NCBI GenBank assembly: GCA_021788565.1 | Contig: JAJYKO010000071.1 | Location: forward strand, 1-12,361 | Direction: 5' to 3' | DNA length: 12,361 bases | Origin: Chloroflexota bacterium | GTDB taxonomy: Bacteria; Chloroflexota; UBA6077 | Part shown: positions 5,112-11,495 of the stretch, piece after piece | How the letters are laid out: the number at the start of each line of letters is the position of its first letter | Numbering within the stretch: position 1 is the stretch's first letter | The notes under the pieces: generated by a model | The model's input: the letters and a program-made list of their open reading frames with translations, nothing else | The model's database searches: none | What the model was told of the DNA's origin: nothing | Translations under genes and position numbers: made by a program

Positions 5112-6104
5112 ATGAGGGAGGACGAGGCGCGTCAGTATCTGGTCCAACAGGTCTCCGTAACACGGCAGCTGGTGACTCTGGCGAAGGTGTACCTGCAGAA
5201 GACGATTGTCAAAGGACGCGTGGAAACCGAGCCGCTCTTTGCCGCATTCACTCGTGATCAGGGGTACACCATCCCTCGACAGGTTGTGATTCATCCGTCA
5301 GCGAACCCCATTCAAACCTTGGAGCAGGTGGCTCGCGCCTATAGCTGCCAGCTTGCCCTCTGTGAAGCACTCTGGTCTCTGGTCTACCAGGGTGTCGTTG
5401 TTCGGACCAGTGATTGCAGGGAAGATCACCTCCGTTTCAATCTCGACTACACGAGTACGGTGCCAGGGAGTGGAGGCATCGCCGGAGGATGGAGCTTCCC
5501 CGAATTGCAGCTTCTGCATCCATCCGTTGTCATGCGGGCACCGTCGCAATCTAGCCAACAAACGCAGCCTCTGAGCGATGGCGACCTATTCATCTCTGAG
5601 GCTCGGCTGATTGGAGCCCATCCCGAGGTGATCGAGGCAGTGCGCGACGCCGTCGATTGTCATAGAGTGGAACTGTACCGGCCGGCAGTGGCAATGCTTG
5701 GGAAGGCAATGGAAGGTGCCTGGATAGAGGCTGGCATAGCCTTGGCTCACGCGATTCTGCCTGCCGACAAGGCGGCGGAAGTTGTCAAGCGCCTCCAAGG
5801 CGATACACCGCTGGCAAAGAAGATGAGGGAGGTAGCAGGCCTGTACGATCACCAAGACCAGATCACCGAGCGGACCCGGCAACAGGCCCAAGTTCGATCA
5901 ACGGAGATGCAGCAACTGCTCGTGTGGGCGGAAGTCCTGAGAGATGCTCGAAACGCGATTCACTTCGCCACACCACCCACCGTCGCGAACACATACGAGA
6001 AGGTGGGAGTGCTCTTCCTCAGTAGCGCCTCTAACCTCGCGATGCTCTACCGCATCAAGGTCGCCGCTGACACAGTGGCGGCCCAGACTACCCAGCCAGT
6101 CTGA
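5112..6104 (+). CDS. Two-part protein with C-terminal HEPN-like segment
   Basis: This 330-residue protein is not identified by name. The first ~110 residues are helical, and ALCEALWSLVYQGVVVR (about 90-110) looks like the end of a winged-helix fold. A Gln/Ser-rich linker (about 149-165) follows. The C-terminal part (about 170-325) is all-helical. HRVELYRPAVAMLGKAMEGAW and LRDARNAIHF are the typical first helix and Rx(4-6)H-type motif of HEPN domains, here R277-x2-R280-N281-x2-H284. HEPN proteins are often toxin-like ribonucleases or helical scaffolds, and a DUF4145-like relative is possible. I chose ATG 5112 because a perfect AGGAGG (5101-5106) precedes it. A longer frame opening at 5013 lacks a ribosome site and adds an odd Cys/His-rich start. 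The fold assignments are inferred from motifs only. Confidence 0.72.
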   Translation: MREDEARQYLVQQVSVTRQLVTLAKVYLQKTIVKGRVETEPLFAAFTRDQGYTIPRQVVIHPSANPIQTLEQVARAYSCQLALCEALWSLVYQGVVVRTSDCREDHLRFNLDYTSTVPGSGGIAGGWSFPELQLLHPSVVMRAPSQSSQQTQPLSDGDLFISEARLIGAHPEVIEAVRDAVDCHRVELYRPAVAMLGKAMEGAWIEAGIALAHAILPADKAAEVVKRLQGDTPLAKKMREVAGLYDHQDQITERTRQQAQVRSTEMQQLLVWAEVLRDARNAIHFATPPTVANTYEKVGVLFLSSASNLAMLYRIKVAADTVAAQTTQPV

Positions 6105-6118
6105 AAAGGCAGATCTAA

Positions 6119-6502
6119 TGTGGTTTCCTGCCGCTGTCCCGTGTGTCTACGGAGGACGCTGCCCGCTTAACTGCTCGAGCGAGAAAAGGCCTTCTTGAAC
6201 AGGTGATGATGACTAAGGAGGAGTGAGTGCCCTGCCAGGATCAGCGCCCCAGAGCTACCTCCAAACCGTACCCCTCGTGCCCCCGCTCGCCTCTCCAAGA
6301 GGTGCTAACTGAACAGAAAATGACCCCATGCCCACGCTTGCGGCACAGCGGCGCCGTGGGGCTAAACTCGGGTTACGGTGTCTTCATCGGCCGTCGAAAA
6401 GAGCTACAGGAACTACTTGACAGCTATGCTCCGGGCGAGTATCCTCCTCTGCGTTCGTGCAGGTGTGCCTCACGAAACATTAACTGGCTAACCCACGGGT
6501 AG
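6119..6502 (+). pseudogene. Decayed coding stretch with an AAA/STAND ATPase N-terminus
   Basis: Between the HEPN-like and AIPR genes, three short frames look like protein but do not join. Frame one ends at TGA 6224-6226 with STEDAARLTARARKGLLEQV. A second, GTG at 6223, gives SALPGSAPQSYLQTVPLVPP and stops near 6312. A third, with GTG at 6227 placed 5 bases after AAGGAGG, runs to 6502 and contains VFIGRRKELQELLDSYAPGEY (about codons 52-72). The FxGRxxEL...L pattern is the usual entry to an AAA_16 or STAND NTPase domain, but the Walker motifs never arrive. I read this as frameshifted, truncated remnants of one or two genes lost from the cluster. The family call for the ATPase piece is tentative. 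Confidence 0.4.
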
Positions 6503-6519
6503 CCCAAGGAGTAAAAAGC

Positions 6520-7683
6520 ATGATCAAGTCGATTCCGGTTCTGCCAGAGAACATCCGTTCGCTTAAGAGCCCGCATGACCCCAGGGTCAAGACGCAGTAC
6601 GCGTATGTCGCTCTCGCTGACGTACCCCCTGATCTCCCACTCTCCCCAAATCCACGAGTGCCCAAGCCCAACGATGTCATTCGCCGCGTGCAGACGTCGC
6701 TGCAGTCAAACGATGGCACATTCCACATTCTCAACCGGGGAATCACGGTCAGCGCCAGGGCCTCCGAATATGACAATGCTTCGGGGATTCTTACTCTGGA
6801 CATCCCTGATGGAGAGGAGGCGTATGGCATTTTGGACGGGGGCCACACGTACGCGGTCGTTCGGGAGCACGTCGGGCTTCCACCCGAAGCAGATTGCCAG
6901 TTTGTTAAGTTGGAGATACTTACCGGTGTAGAGCCCATCTTGCCAGCGATAGCGAGCGCAAGGAATTTCAGCAAGGCTGTGAAGGAGATCTCGCTGGCAA
7001 ATTACTCACATAAGCTGGACTGGTTGAAGACTGCGCTCGGTCCGATTGCGGACAGGGTACGTTGGCGCGAGAACGACGATGAACCATTCGACGTCATCGA
7101 ATATATACAGGTCATTTGTGCATTCGACATCAAGAAGTTCGGAGACCAGAATCATCCAGTCGAGTCTTACAAGAATTCGGGTAAGTGCCTAGATGCCGCC
7201 ATCAGCGGCGCGGTGCAGTATTTAGCTTCGGTGGTGCCCGATGTCGTGGAGCTCTACGACACGATGCGGTTTCAGTGGTGGCCGATGTATACCAGACCTG
7301 ACGAGAATGGCCGCGGGGGACGTCCTGGACGCCTCCGGGAGGTCACTGCACGTCAGAGGGGCACGGCCCGACTGCTGCAGTTTCCGGCGCTGCCGGGTGT
7401 GGACCCTGCGGAGGCGATGTACCACGTTGAGAAGGGGCTGGTGGTGCCACTTGTTGCAGCATTCCGAGCACTTCTTATCTTGGACGATATGACCGGAGCC
7501 CTCAGTTGGAAGACCAAGCCACTTGAGTTTTGGAACCAGTACGGGCCTTCGCTGGTGCGGAAAGTGATGGATGCTTCCGACCAACGCGGATCGAATCCGC
7601 AGGTCGTCGGAAGGGACAAGACAGTGTATGAGGCGCTCTACGAGTCGGTCGAGCTGATATACCTTAGGTCGATTCGCCAATAG
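6520..7683 (+). CDS. AIPR family (abortive infection phage resistance) protein, compact
   Basis: This 387-residue cytosolic protein has the two AIPR hallmarks. FHILNRGITVSA (about 68-79) has the N72-x-G-I-T76 signature, and ILDGGHTYAVV (about 104-114) has DGGHT (106-110), where classical members have a NGxQT-like motif. A helical region with ARNFSKAVKEISLANY (about 147-162) and KLDWLKTALG follows, also typical of the family. AIPR proteins are linked to abortive infection against phage, but their biochemical activity is unsettled. Full-size members are usually 500-700 residues, so this one appears short at its C-terminus. The start ATG has AAGGAG 8 bases upstream. The preceding 415 bases are decayed coding sequence, and a 20-bp hairpin follows 62 bases after the stop, so the gene is the last of the accessory block. 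Confidence 0.8.
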   Translation: MIKSIPVLPENIRSLKSPHDPRVKTQYAYVALADVPPDLPLSPNPRVPKPNDVIRRVQTSLQSNDGTFHILNRGITVSARASEYDNASGILTLDIPDGEEAYGILDGGHTYAVVREHVGLPPEADCQFVKLEILTGVEPILPAIASARNFSKAVKEISLANYSHKLDWLKTALGPIADRVRWRENDDEPFDVIEYIQVICAFDIKKFGDQNHPVESYKNSGKCLDAAISGAVQYLASVVPDVVELYDTMRFQWWPMYTRPDENGRGGRPGRLREVTARQRGTARLLQFPALPGVDPAEAMYHVEKGLVVPLVAAFRALLILDDMTGALSWKTKPLEFWNQYGPSLVRKVMDASDQRGSNPQVVGRDKTVYEALYESVELIYLRSIRQ

Positions 7684-8064
7684 CTCAGCACCGCCTAAGG
7701 CGCTGCCTTCGACCCGGTCGAAGCGATGAGGACACGGGTTTCGCAAAACGCGGGGGGAGTGGTGGGTAGAGCCACCACTCCCCCCGCGTTTGCTGTAGTC
7801 CGGACTCGTGGGTCATTTGCATCGACAGTTCCCATTTCTGGAATTGGCGATGGATGGGGATGCACGGCCAAGGTCCCGATCCGCCGAGCCCGCGCTGCCG
7901 CTCCCGCGCCCGCCGCCTCCTCCTCACTTCCCGCCGTCCGTCCCACTCGAAAGGAGTCGACTCCCGAAGTGTTCAACGTAATCGGCTCCACCATGACTGA
8001 CATTTTCGCTGAACAGTTGGACCCTGACAGAATCGCTGAACACTAACCCGTCGTCAAAAAAACA
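7684..8064. other. Gap after AIPR with hairpins and a C-rich stretch
   Basis: No gene is supported here. A 15-base odd palindrome with arms TTCGACC/GGTCGAA sits at 7708-7722, and the 20-bp hairpin lies at 7746-7791. The stretch 7870-7940 is strongly C-rich on the + strand. An open frame from 7726 to 8046 crosses the hairpin, lacks a ribosome site and is repetitive, so I reject it. Confidence 0.5.
7746..7791. terminator. 20-bp perfect hairpin after AIPR
   Basis: The arm AAACGCGGGGGGAGTGGTGG (7746-7765) pairs perfectly with 7772-7791 across a 6-base loop (GTAGAG). The outer ends are A-rich on the left and T-rich on the right (AAAACGC...GCGTTTG). The stem could therefore act as a terminator for the AIPR transcript, although only three Ts close it. 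Confidence 0.65.
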
Positions 8065-8093
8065 TTGACAGAGTGAGTGGCCGGCCGTATACT
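8065..8093 (+). promoter_or_regulatory. Strong sigma-70 promoter, TTGACA-17-TATACT
   Basis: A perfect -35 TTGACA (8065-8070), an ideal 17-base spacer and -10 TATACT (8088-8093) predict a start near 8100. An A tract (AAAAAAA at 8056-8062) just upstream could act as an UP element. The promoter reads toward the SWIM gene, whose ATG is about 175 bases downstream, leaving a long leader with a hairpin. Confidence 0.75.
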
Positions 8094-8182
8094 GAGGCTG
8101 CGGGTTTTGGGTAGGTTTCGAACCGCGAGGCAGTGAATGCCGAGGCGCACCAAGACACCTGTCATAACAATCGTGAGTCCTT

Positions 8183-8214
8183 GAACACCAGCGTGCATAC
8201 GTGCGCTGGTGTTC
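8183..8214 (+). terminator. Leader hairpin before the SWIM gene (attenuator or small-RNA end)
   Basis: GAACACCAGCG (8183-8193) pairs perfectly with CGCTGGTGTTC (8204-8214) over a 10-base loop, followed by TGCTTTG. It ends 58 bases before the SWIM start, and about 85 bases of possible leader lie ahead of it. It could be an attenuator or end a short RNA of about 115 nt. No known riboswitch was recognised. Confidence 0.5.
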
Positions 8215-8272
8215 TGCTTTGTAGACGTGTCGATATTGGATAGTAACACGACAAGAACGGAGGGATCAGCTG

Positions 8273-8551
8273 ATGCATTCGAGCCTGATTGGTAAGATCC
8301 AGAAGGCCCATCGCTACGTGCAGGAACCCGACAGGATCAACTTCCAGCAGTTCTCAGCCAGCTTCAGAGGCGAGCACGACTCCTACACGGTTTCGTACAG
8401 CAATGGCAACTGGCATTGCAGCTGCAACTTTTTCACCGGCTGGGGCGTCTGTAGTCACACTATGGCCATTCAGAAGCTTCTCGGTGTGATGCTGCCGAGC
8501 CAGACTGGCTCCGCGACCGAGCAAGCCGCTGAGATAGCGATTCAGGCGTAG
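8273..8551 (+). CDS. Small SWIM zinc-finger protein
   Basis: The 92-residue protein consists of a charged N-terminal part, a short strand pair (HDSYTVSYSNGNWHC), and a complete SWIM zinc site: C49-x-C51-x8-C60-x-H62, read as CSCNFFTGWGVCSH. SWIM domains bind zinc and are associated with DNA or protein binding, often as an accessory part of SNF2 helicases or transposases. Here the domain stands nearly alone, with an Ala/Gln-rich tail. The start has GGAGG 9-10 bases upstream. It has its own strong promoter and leader, and a 15-bp hairpin follows the stop, so it is probably monocistronic. Its partner is unknown. Similar small proteins occur in Chloroflexota, as I recall them. Confidence 0.85.
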   Translation: MHSSLIGKIQKAHRYVQEPDRINFQQFSASFRGEHDSYTVSYSNGNWHCSCNFFTGWGVCSHTMAIQKLLGVMLPSQTGSATEQAAEIAIQA

Positions 8552-8573
8552 ATTTAGCTGAGATCAGGCGCTA

Positions 8574-8608
8574 CAATCGAGGGGGAGAATGGATCTCTCC
8601 CTCGATTG
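8574..8608 (+). terminator. 15-bp hairpin after the SWIM gene
   Basis: CAATCGAGGGGGAGA (8574-8588) pairs with TCTCTCCCTCGATTG (8594-8608), with a single G-T (wobble) position and a 5-base loop ATGGA. It starts 23 bases after the SWIM stop and so likely ends its transcript. The ATG in the loop opens a long frame in phase with the methyltransferase, which is not its real start. Confidence 0.65.
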
Positions 8609-8677
8609 CTATCTCGGCGAAACGGACCCGCAGGGCGGGGCGCTCTGCCCTGCCGCGCTGTTGCCGCTATTCTGGGC

Positions 8678-8698
8678 GGCGGGGGACGAGCCCCCGCC
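8678..8698. repeat. 8-bp GC-rich hairpin before the methyltransferase
   Basis: GGCGGGGG (8678-8685) and CCCCCGCC (8691-8698) flank ACGAG. It lies in the untranslated gap just before the ribosome site of the methyltransferase and resembles the other short palindromes in the gaps of this flank. Confidence 0.5.
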
Positions 8699-8720
8699 CT
8701 ACTTTGTTGGAGGCTCTAGA

Positions 8721-9749
8721 ATGACCGCGTCTCCTCCTCCCATGTCGCCAAAGCGGCGATTCCTGGCCGGCCTCTTCGGGGGCAGGGTCGACCGGACCCC
8801 AGTGGGCAACCCCACCTCCGTCGCCACCGTCGAGTTGATGGAGACTACCGGCGCCTACTTCCCCGATGCCCATTTGGACGCCGAGAAGATGGCAGCCCTG
8901 GCTGCGGGCGGACACGATGTCCTGGGCTACGACACCATCGCTCCGTACTTCAGCGTGCAGCAGGAGGCCGAGGCACTGGGCTGCGAGGTGGACTGGGGCG
9001 ACCCCGAGAACATGCCGGTCAACACCACCAGCCCTTATGCCGACCCCGAGGAGGTCGTCATCCCAGCGGACTTCCTCGAGCGACGCTCCATCAAGACCGT
9101 GATCGAGGCCATCCGGCTGCTGCGAAGCCGATACGGTGACCATGTCGTCATCGTGGGCAAAGTGATGGGGCCATGGACCCTCTCCTACCATCTGAACGGC
9201 ATTCAGCCTTTCCTTCAGGACACGCTTCTGGAGCCCGAGCGGGTCCGACGCTTCCTTCAGCTCCTCAAGAAGGTCTCGGTGACCTTCGGCAGAGCGCAGG
9301 TCCAGGCGGGCGCCGACGTGCTGGTTCTGGCAGACCATGCCACCGGGGATCTCGTAAGCCCCAACTGTTATCGGGACTTCCTGCTGCCGGTGCACAGGGA
9401 GATTACCGCCGAGTTAGGGTGCCCCACGATTCTGCACATCTGTGGGAACACCACCGATCGGCTGGAGTACATCACTCAAACTGGCTTCGACGCCTTCCAC
9501 TTCGACTCCAAGGTGAACACTCGCACCGCCCTGGAGATAGTGAACCGGCGCATCACCCTGGTCGGGAACGTAAACAACCCCCAGACACTCCTCAGGGGAA
9601 CGCCGGAGCAGGTGAAAGCTGAGACGAGAGAGCTACTGGAGTTGGGAGTGCCGATCGTTGGCCCTGAGTGCGCGGTGCCGCTGATAACGCCCAACCGCAA
9701 CCTTACCGCCATCGTCGAGGCGGTAGAGGAGTACCACGCGAAGTCCTGA
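8721..9749 (+). CDS. UroD-family methylcorrinoid methyltransferase (MtaA/MtbA-like)
   Basis: This 342-residue TIM-barrel protein belongs to the uroporphyrinogen decarboxylase superfamily. It has the zinc ligands of MtaA/MtbA methylcobamide:thiol methyltransferases rather than a decarboxylase site: H239-x-C241 in ILHICGNTTDRL and C317 in GPECAVPL. That spacing closely follows the H-x-C...C triad of MtbA. Other family blocks are GGHDVLGYDTIAPYF near the front, KVMGPWTLSYHL, and GADVLVLADHATGDLVSP. It should move methyl groups between a corrinoid and a thiol, with the acceptor unknown. No corrinoid protein or substrate-specific MtxB is in the window. The start at ATG 8721 has TTGGAGG 7 bases upstream. 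An upstream ATG at 8589 lies in a terminator loop and adds an atypical leader. The C-terminal end is complete. Confidence 0.85.
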   Translation: MTASPPPMSPKRRFLAGLFGGRVDRTPVGNPTSVATVELMETTGAYFPDAHLDAEKMAALAAGGHDVLGYDTIAPYFSVQQEAEALGCEVDWGDPENMPVNTTSPYADPEEVVIPADFLERRSIKTVIEAIRLLRSRYGDHVVIVGKVMGPWTLSYHLNGIQPFLQDTLLEPERVRRFLQLLKKVSVTFGRAQVQAGADVLVLADHATGDLVSPNCYRDFLLPVHREITAELGCPTILHICGNTTDRLEYITQTGFDAFHFDSKVNTRTALEIVNRRITLVGNVNNPQTLLRGTPEQVKAETRELLELGVPIVGPECAVPLITPNRNLTAIVEAVEEYHAKS

Positions 9750-9850
9750 GCGCTGGGTGCTAAACTCTGAGTCACGGATGTCCTGGCTGCTCTTGGCAGC
9801 AGCGAGACGAGAGCATCACTCAGCACGCAGGACTCCCGTTTGTAGCGCTC

Positions 9851-9923
9851 GTAGGAGTCGGCTCCTGCCGGCGACCGTCCTCCTCGAGCATACCGACCGT
9901 CGCCGCCGGGAGGCGGCTCCTAC
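9851..9923. repeat. Imperfect 25-bp inverted repeat, GTAGGAGxCGGCTCC type
   Basis: The arm 9851-9875 begins GTAGGAGTCGGCTCCTG. The arm 9899-9923, read on the other strand, begins GTAGGAGCCGCCTCCCG. They match at 21 of 25 positions across a 23-base spacer. This looks like a dispersed palindromic repeat that has drifted. It sits in the gap before the editing-domain gene. Confidence 0.75.
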
Positions 9924-9927
9924 TCGG

Positions 9928-10026
9928 ATGGATCGAGTTGACCTGCAAATCAAGCCATCAAAGACCATCAGGGCTGAGATCGAGCGCTTCTCATCCACCG
10001 CCGATCGCGTTAGGGGACAAAATTGA
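9928..10026 (+). CDS. Possible 32-aa upstream peptide coupled to the editing-domain gene
   Basis: ATG at 9928 opens a frame that begins MDRVDLQIKPSKTIRAEIER and stops with TGA at 10024-10026. That stop overlaps the TTG start of the next gene as TTGA. No ribosome site precedes the ATG, and the repeat arm ends 5 bases earlier. It could be a leader peptide that couples translation of the next gene, or chance. Confidence 0.3.
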   Translation: MDRVDLQIKPSKTIRAEIERFSSTADRVRGQN

Positions 10027-10448
10027 GGTTCTTAGCCATACATGTAGACCACTTCTCCTCCAGGATCACCCAGAAGGGGCGGTCTAAACTGGTCGAGCCG
10101 TACGACGATCCGGTTACCGAGGTGAACGAGGCCCTGGTGCTGCTCACGAGCGTGGAGAAAGACGACGAGGCGGCACCAGAGGTGGTGGCGGACCGCGCCT
10201 CGGATGAGATAGCTCGGCTAGCCGATAGCCTGAAGGTCAATAGCTTGGTGCTCCACTCCTTCGCCCACCTCTTCGCCAACCTGAGCACGCCGGAGGTGGC
10301 GGTCCAGGTGATGAAGGATGTAGAGGATCGGCTGCGAGCTCGCGGCTTCGCCGTGATTCGTACCCCCTTCGGCTACTTCAACACCCTGGACATACAGGCC
10401 AAGGGCCATCCCCTTTCGAGAGTGGCTCGCATCATCCACCCGAACTGA
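10023..10448 (+). CDS. Free-standing archaeal-type ThrRS editing domain (D-aminoacyl-tRNA deacylase fold)
   Basis: The 141-residue protein is the N-terminal editing module of archaeal threonyl-tRNA synthetase without synthetase domains. It opens MRFLAIHVDHF, matching the family start. VLHSFAHLFANLSTPEVA (about 76-93, with H82) parallels the archaeal YPYAHLSSNL segment, and TPFGYF then DIQAKGHPLS carries the catalytic-type lysine K127. The fold hydrolyses mischarged seryl-tRNA(Thr), by analogy with archaeal ThrRS-ED. The start is TTG at 10023, placed 5 bases after AGGGGA and giving the family-typical N-terminus. It is followed 17 bases later by the hydroxyacid dehydrogenase. Whether it acts in tRNA quality control in a bacterium with its own ThrRS is inference. 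Confidence 0.8.
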   Translation: MRFLAIHVDHFSSRITQKGRSKLVEPYDDPVTEVNEALVLLTSVEKDDEAAPEVVADRASDEIARLADSLKVNSLVLHSFAHLFANLSTPEVAVQVMKDVEDRLRARGFAVIRTPFGYFNTLDIQAKGHPLSRVARIIHPN

Positions 10449-10465
10449 GCCATGAGGAAATTGTG

Positions 10466-11455
10466 ATGAAGGTTCTTATCACCGACTACGTCTGGGCCAA
10501 CGTGGATATCGAGCGGCGCATACTCGCCACGATGGAGGCAGAGGCCATCGTCTCGCCCACCGGCTCCGAGGCAGACCTGGTAAGGCTCGCCGCGGGCTGC
10601 GATGCCATCATGACCTGCTTCGCCCAGGTCACACCCGCCGTCGTGCGGGCGGCCACACGCTGCGTCCACATCGCGCGATACGGCATCGGCGTGGACAACA
10701 TCGCGATGGACGTCGCCACGGAACTGGGGATTGTCGTGACGAACGTGCCGGCATATTGCGTGGACGAGGTGGCCGAGCACGCCCTCAGTCTACTCCTGGC
10801 CGGCGCCCGCAAGATCCCCCGCTACGATAGGGCAATCCGCTCCGGCCGCTGGGATCTCCAGGCCGGCAAGCCCCTGTACCGCATCAACGGGCACACTCTG
10901 GGCATCATCGGCTTCGGGAAAATAGGGCGAGCCCTGGCACAGAAAACCTCGGGGCTGGGACTGAATATCCTGGCCCACGACCCCTATCTGGCGGCCCGGG
11001 GGGAGGAGATTCCGGGCGTGGAGCTGGTGGATCTGGACAGGCTGCTGCGGGAATCCGACCTCGTCTCGGTCCACGTTCCCTTGACCGCGGAGACGAGGGC
11101 GATGATCGGCGAGGCGGAGCTACGAAAGATGAAGCCCTCCGCCTGCCTGGTGAACACCTCACGCGGCTCCGTGGTGGACGTGCCCGCGCTGGTGCGAGCG
11201 TTGCGGGAGGGGTGGATAGCCGCGGCGGGGCTGGACGTTCTGCCGGAGGAACCACCTCCGGCTGACAGTCCGCTGCTGGAGATGGAAAACCTTATCCTGA
11301 CGCCCCACGCGTCGTTCTATTCAGAGGAGTCGCTGATAGACCTTCAGACCAGCACGGCGGAAGAGGTCGTCCGGATCCTCAGCGGTAAGCAGCCGCACCA
11401 TCTGGTTAACCCCGAGGTCCTGCCGAGGGCAAGGGCCACCCACCTGAGACAGTGA
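10466..11455 (+). CDS. D-isomer-specific 2-hydroxyacid dehydrogenase (CtBP/SerA-like)
   Basis: The 329-residue cytosolic NAD-dependent enzyme has the complete family catalytic set: R233 in VNTSRGSVVD, E261 in LDVLPEEPP, and H281 in LTPHASFY. The Rossmann site is G149-x-G151-x2-G154 in IIGFGKIGRA. ARYGIGVDNIAMDVATELGI (about 71-90) and the C-terminal PHHLVNPE are also typical of the family, near the C-terminal-binding protein and phosphoglycerate dehydrogenase branches. No ACT or other regulatory domain follows. Substrate is unknown. The start ATG 10466 is 7 bases after GAGGA. A GTG one codon earlier is possible. It is 17 bases after the editing-domain gene and likely cotranscribed with it. 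Confidence 0.9.
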   Translation: MKVLITDYVWANVDIERRILATMEAEAIVSPTGSEADLVRLAAGCDAIMTCFAQVTPAVVRAATRCVHIARYGIGVDNIAMDVATELGIVVTNVPAYCVDEVAEHALSLLLAGARKIPRYDRAIRSGRWDLQAGKPLYRINGHTLGIIGFGKIGRALAQKTSGLGLNILAHDPYLAARGEEIPGVELVDLDRLLRESDLVSVHVPLTAETRAMIGEAELRKMKPSACLVNTSRGSVVDVPALVRALREGWIAAAGLDVLPEEPPPADSPLLEMENLILTPHASFYSEESLIDLQTSTAEEVVRILSGKQPHHLVNPEVLPRARATHLRQ

Positions 11456-11465
11456 TGCGTTGTGA

Positions 11466-11493
11466 GTAGGGGCGGTTCGCGAACCGCCCCTAC
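11466..11493. terminator. Perfect 28-bp palindrome between convergent genes
   Basis: GTAGGGGCGGTTCG is followed directly by its exact reverse complement CGAACCGCCCCTAC. It lies 10 bases after the dehydrogenase stop and 2 bases before the fixX stop, so it could end both transcripts. There is no T run, so it might instead be a dispersed palindromic element with that side effect. Confidence 0.75.
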
Positions 11494-11495
11494 CG

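Noticed and set aside
7726..8046. + strand 106-codon frame and its - strand counterparts
   Set aside because: It crosses a 20-bp inverted repeat that creates mirrored peptides, is Ala/Pro/Arg-rich and lacks a ribosome site.
8100..8160. tRNA-like stretch GGTTTCGAACC
   Set aside because: It resembles a T arm but no acceptor, D or anticodon arms can be formed around it.
8589..8720. Longer N-terminus of the methyltransferase
   Set aside because: ATG 8589 lies in the loop of a terminator hairpin and its leader is atypical. ATG 8721 has TTGGAGG and gives the usual family length.
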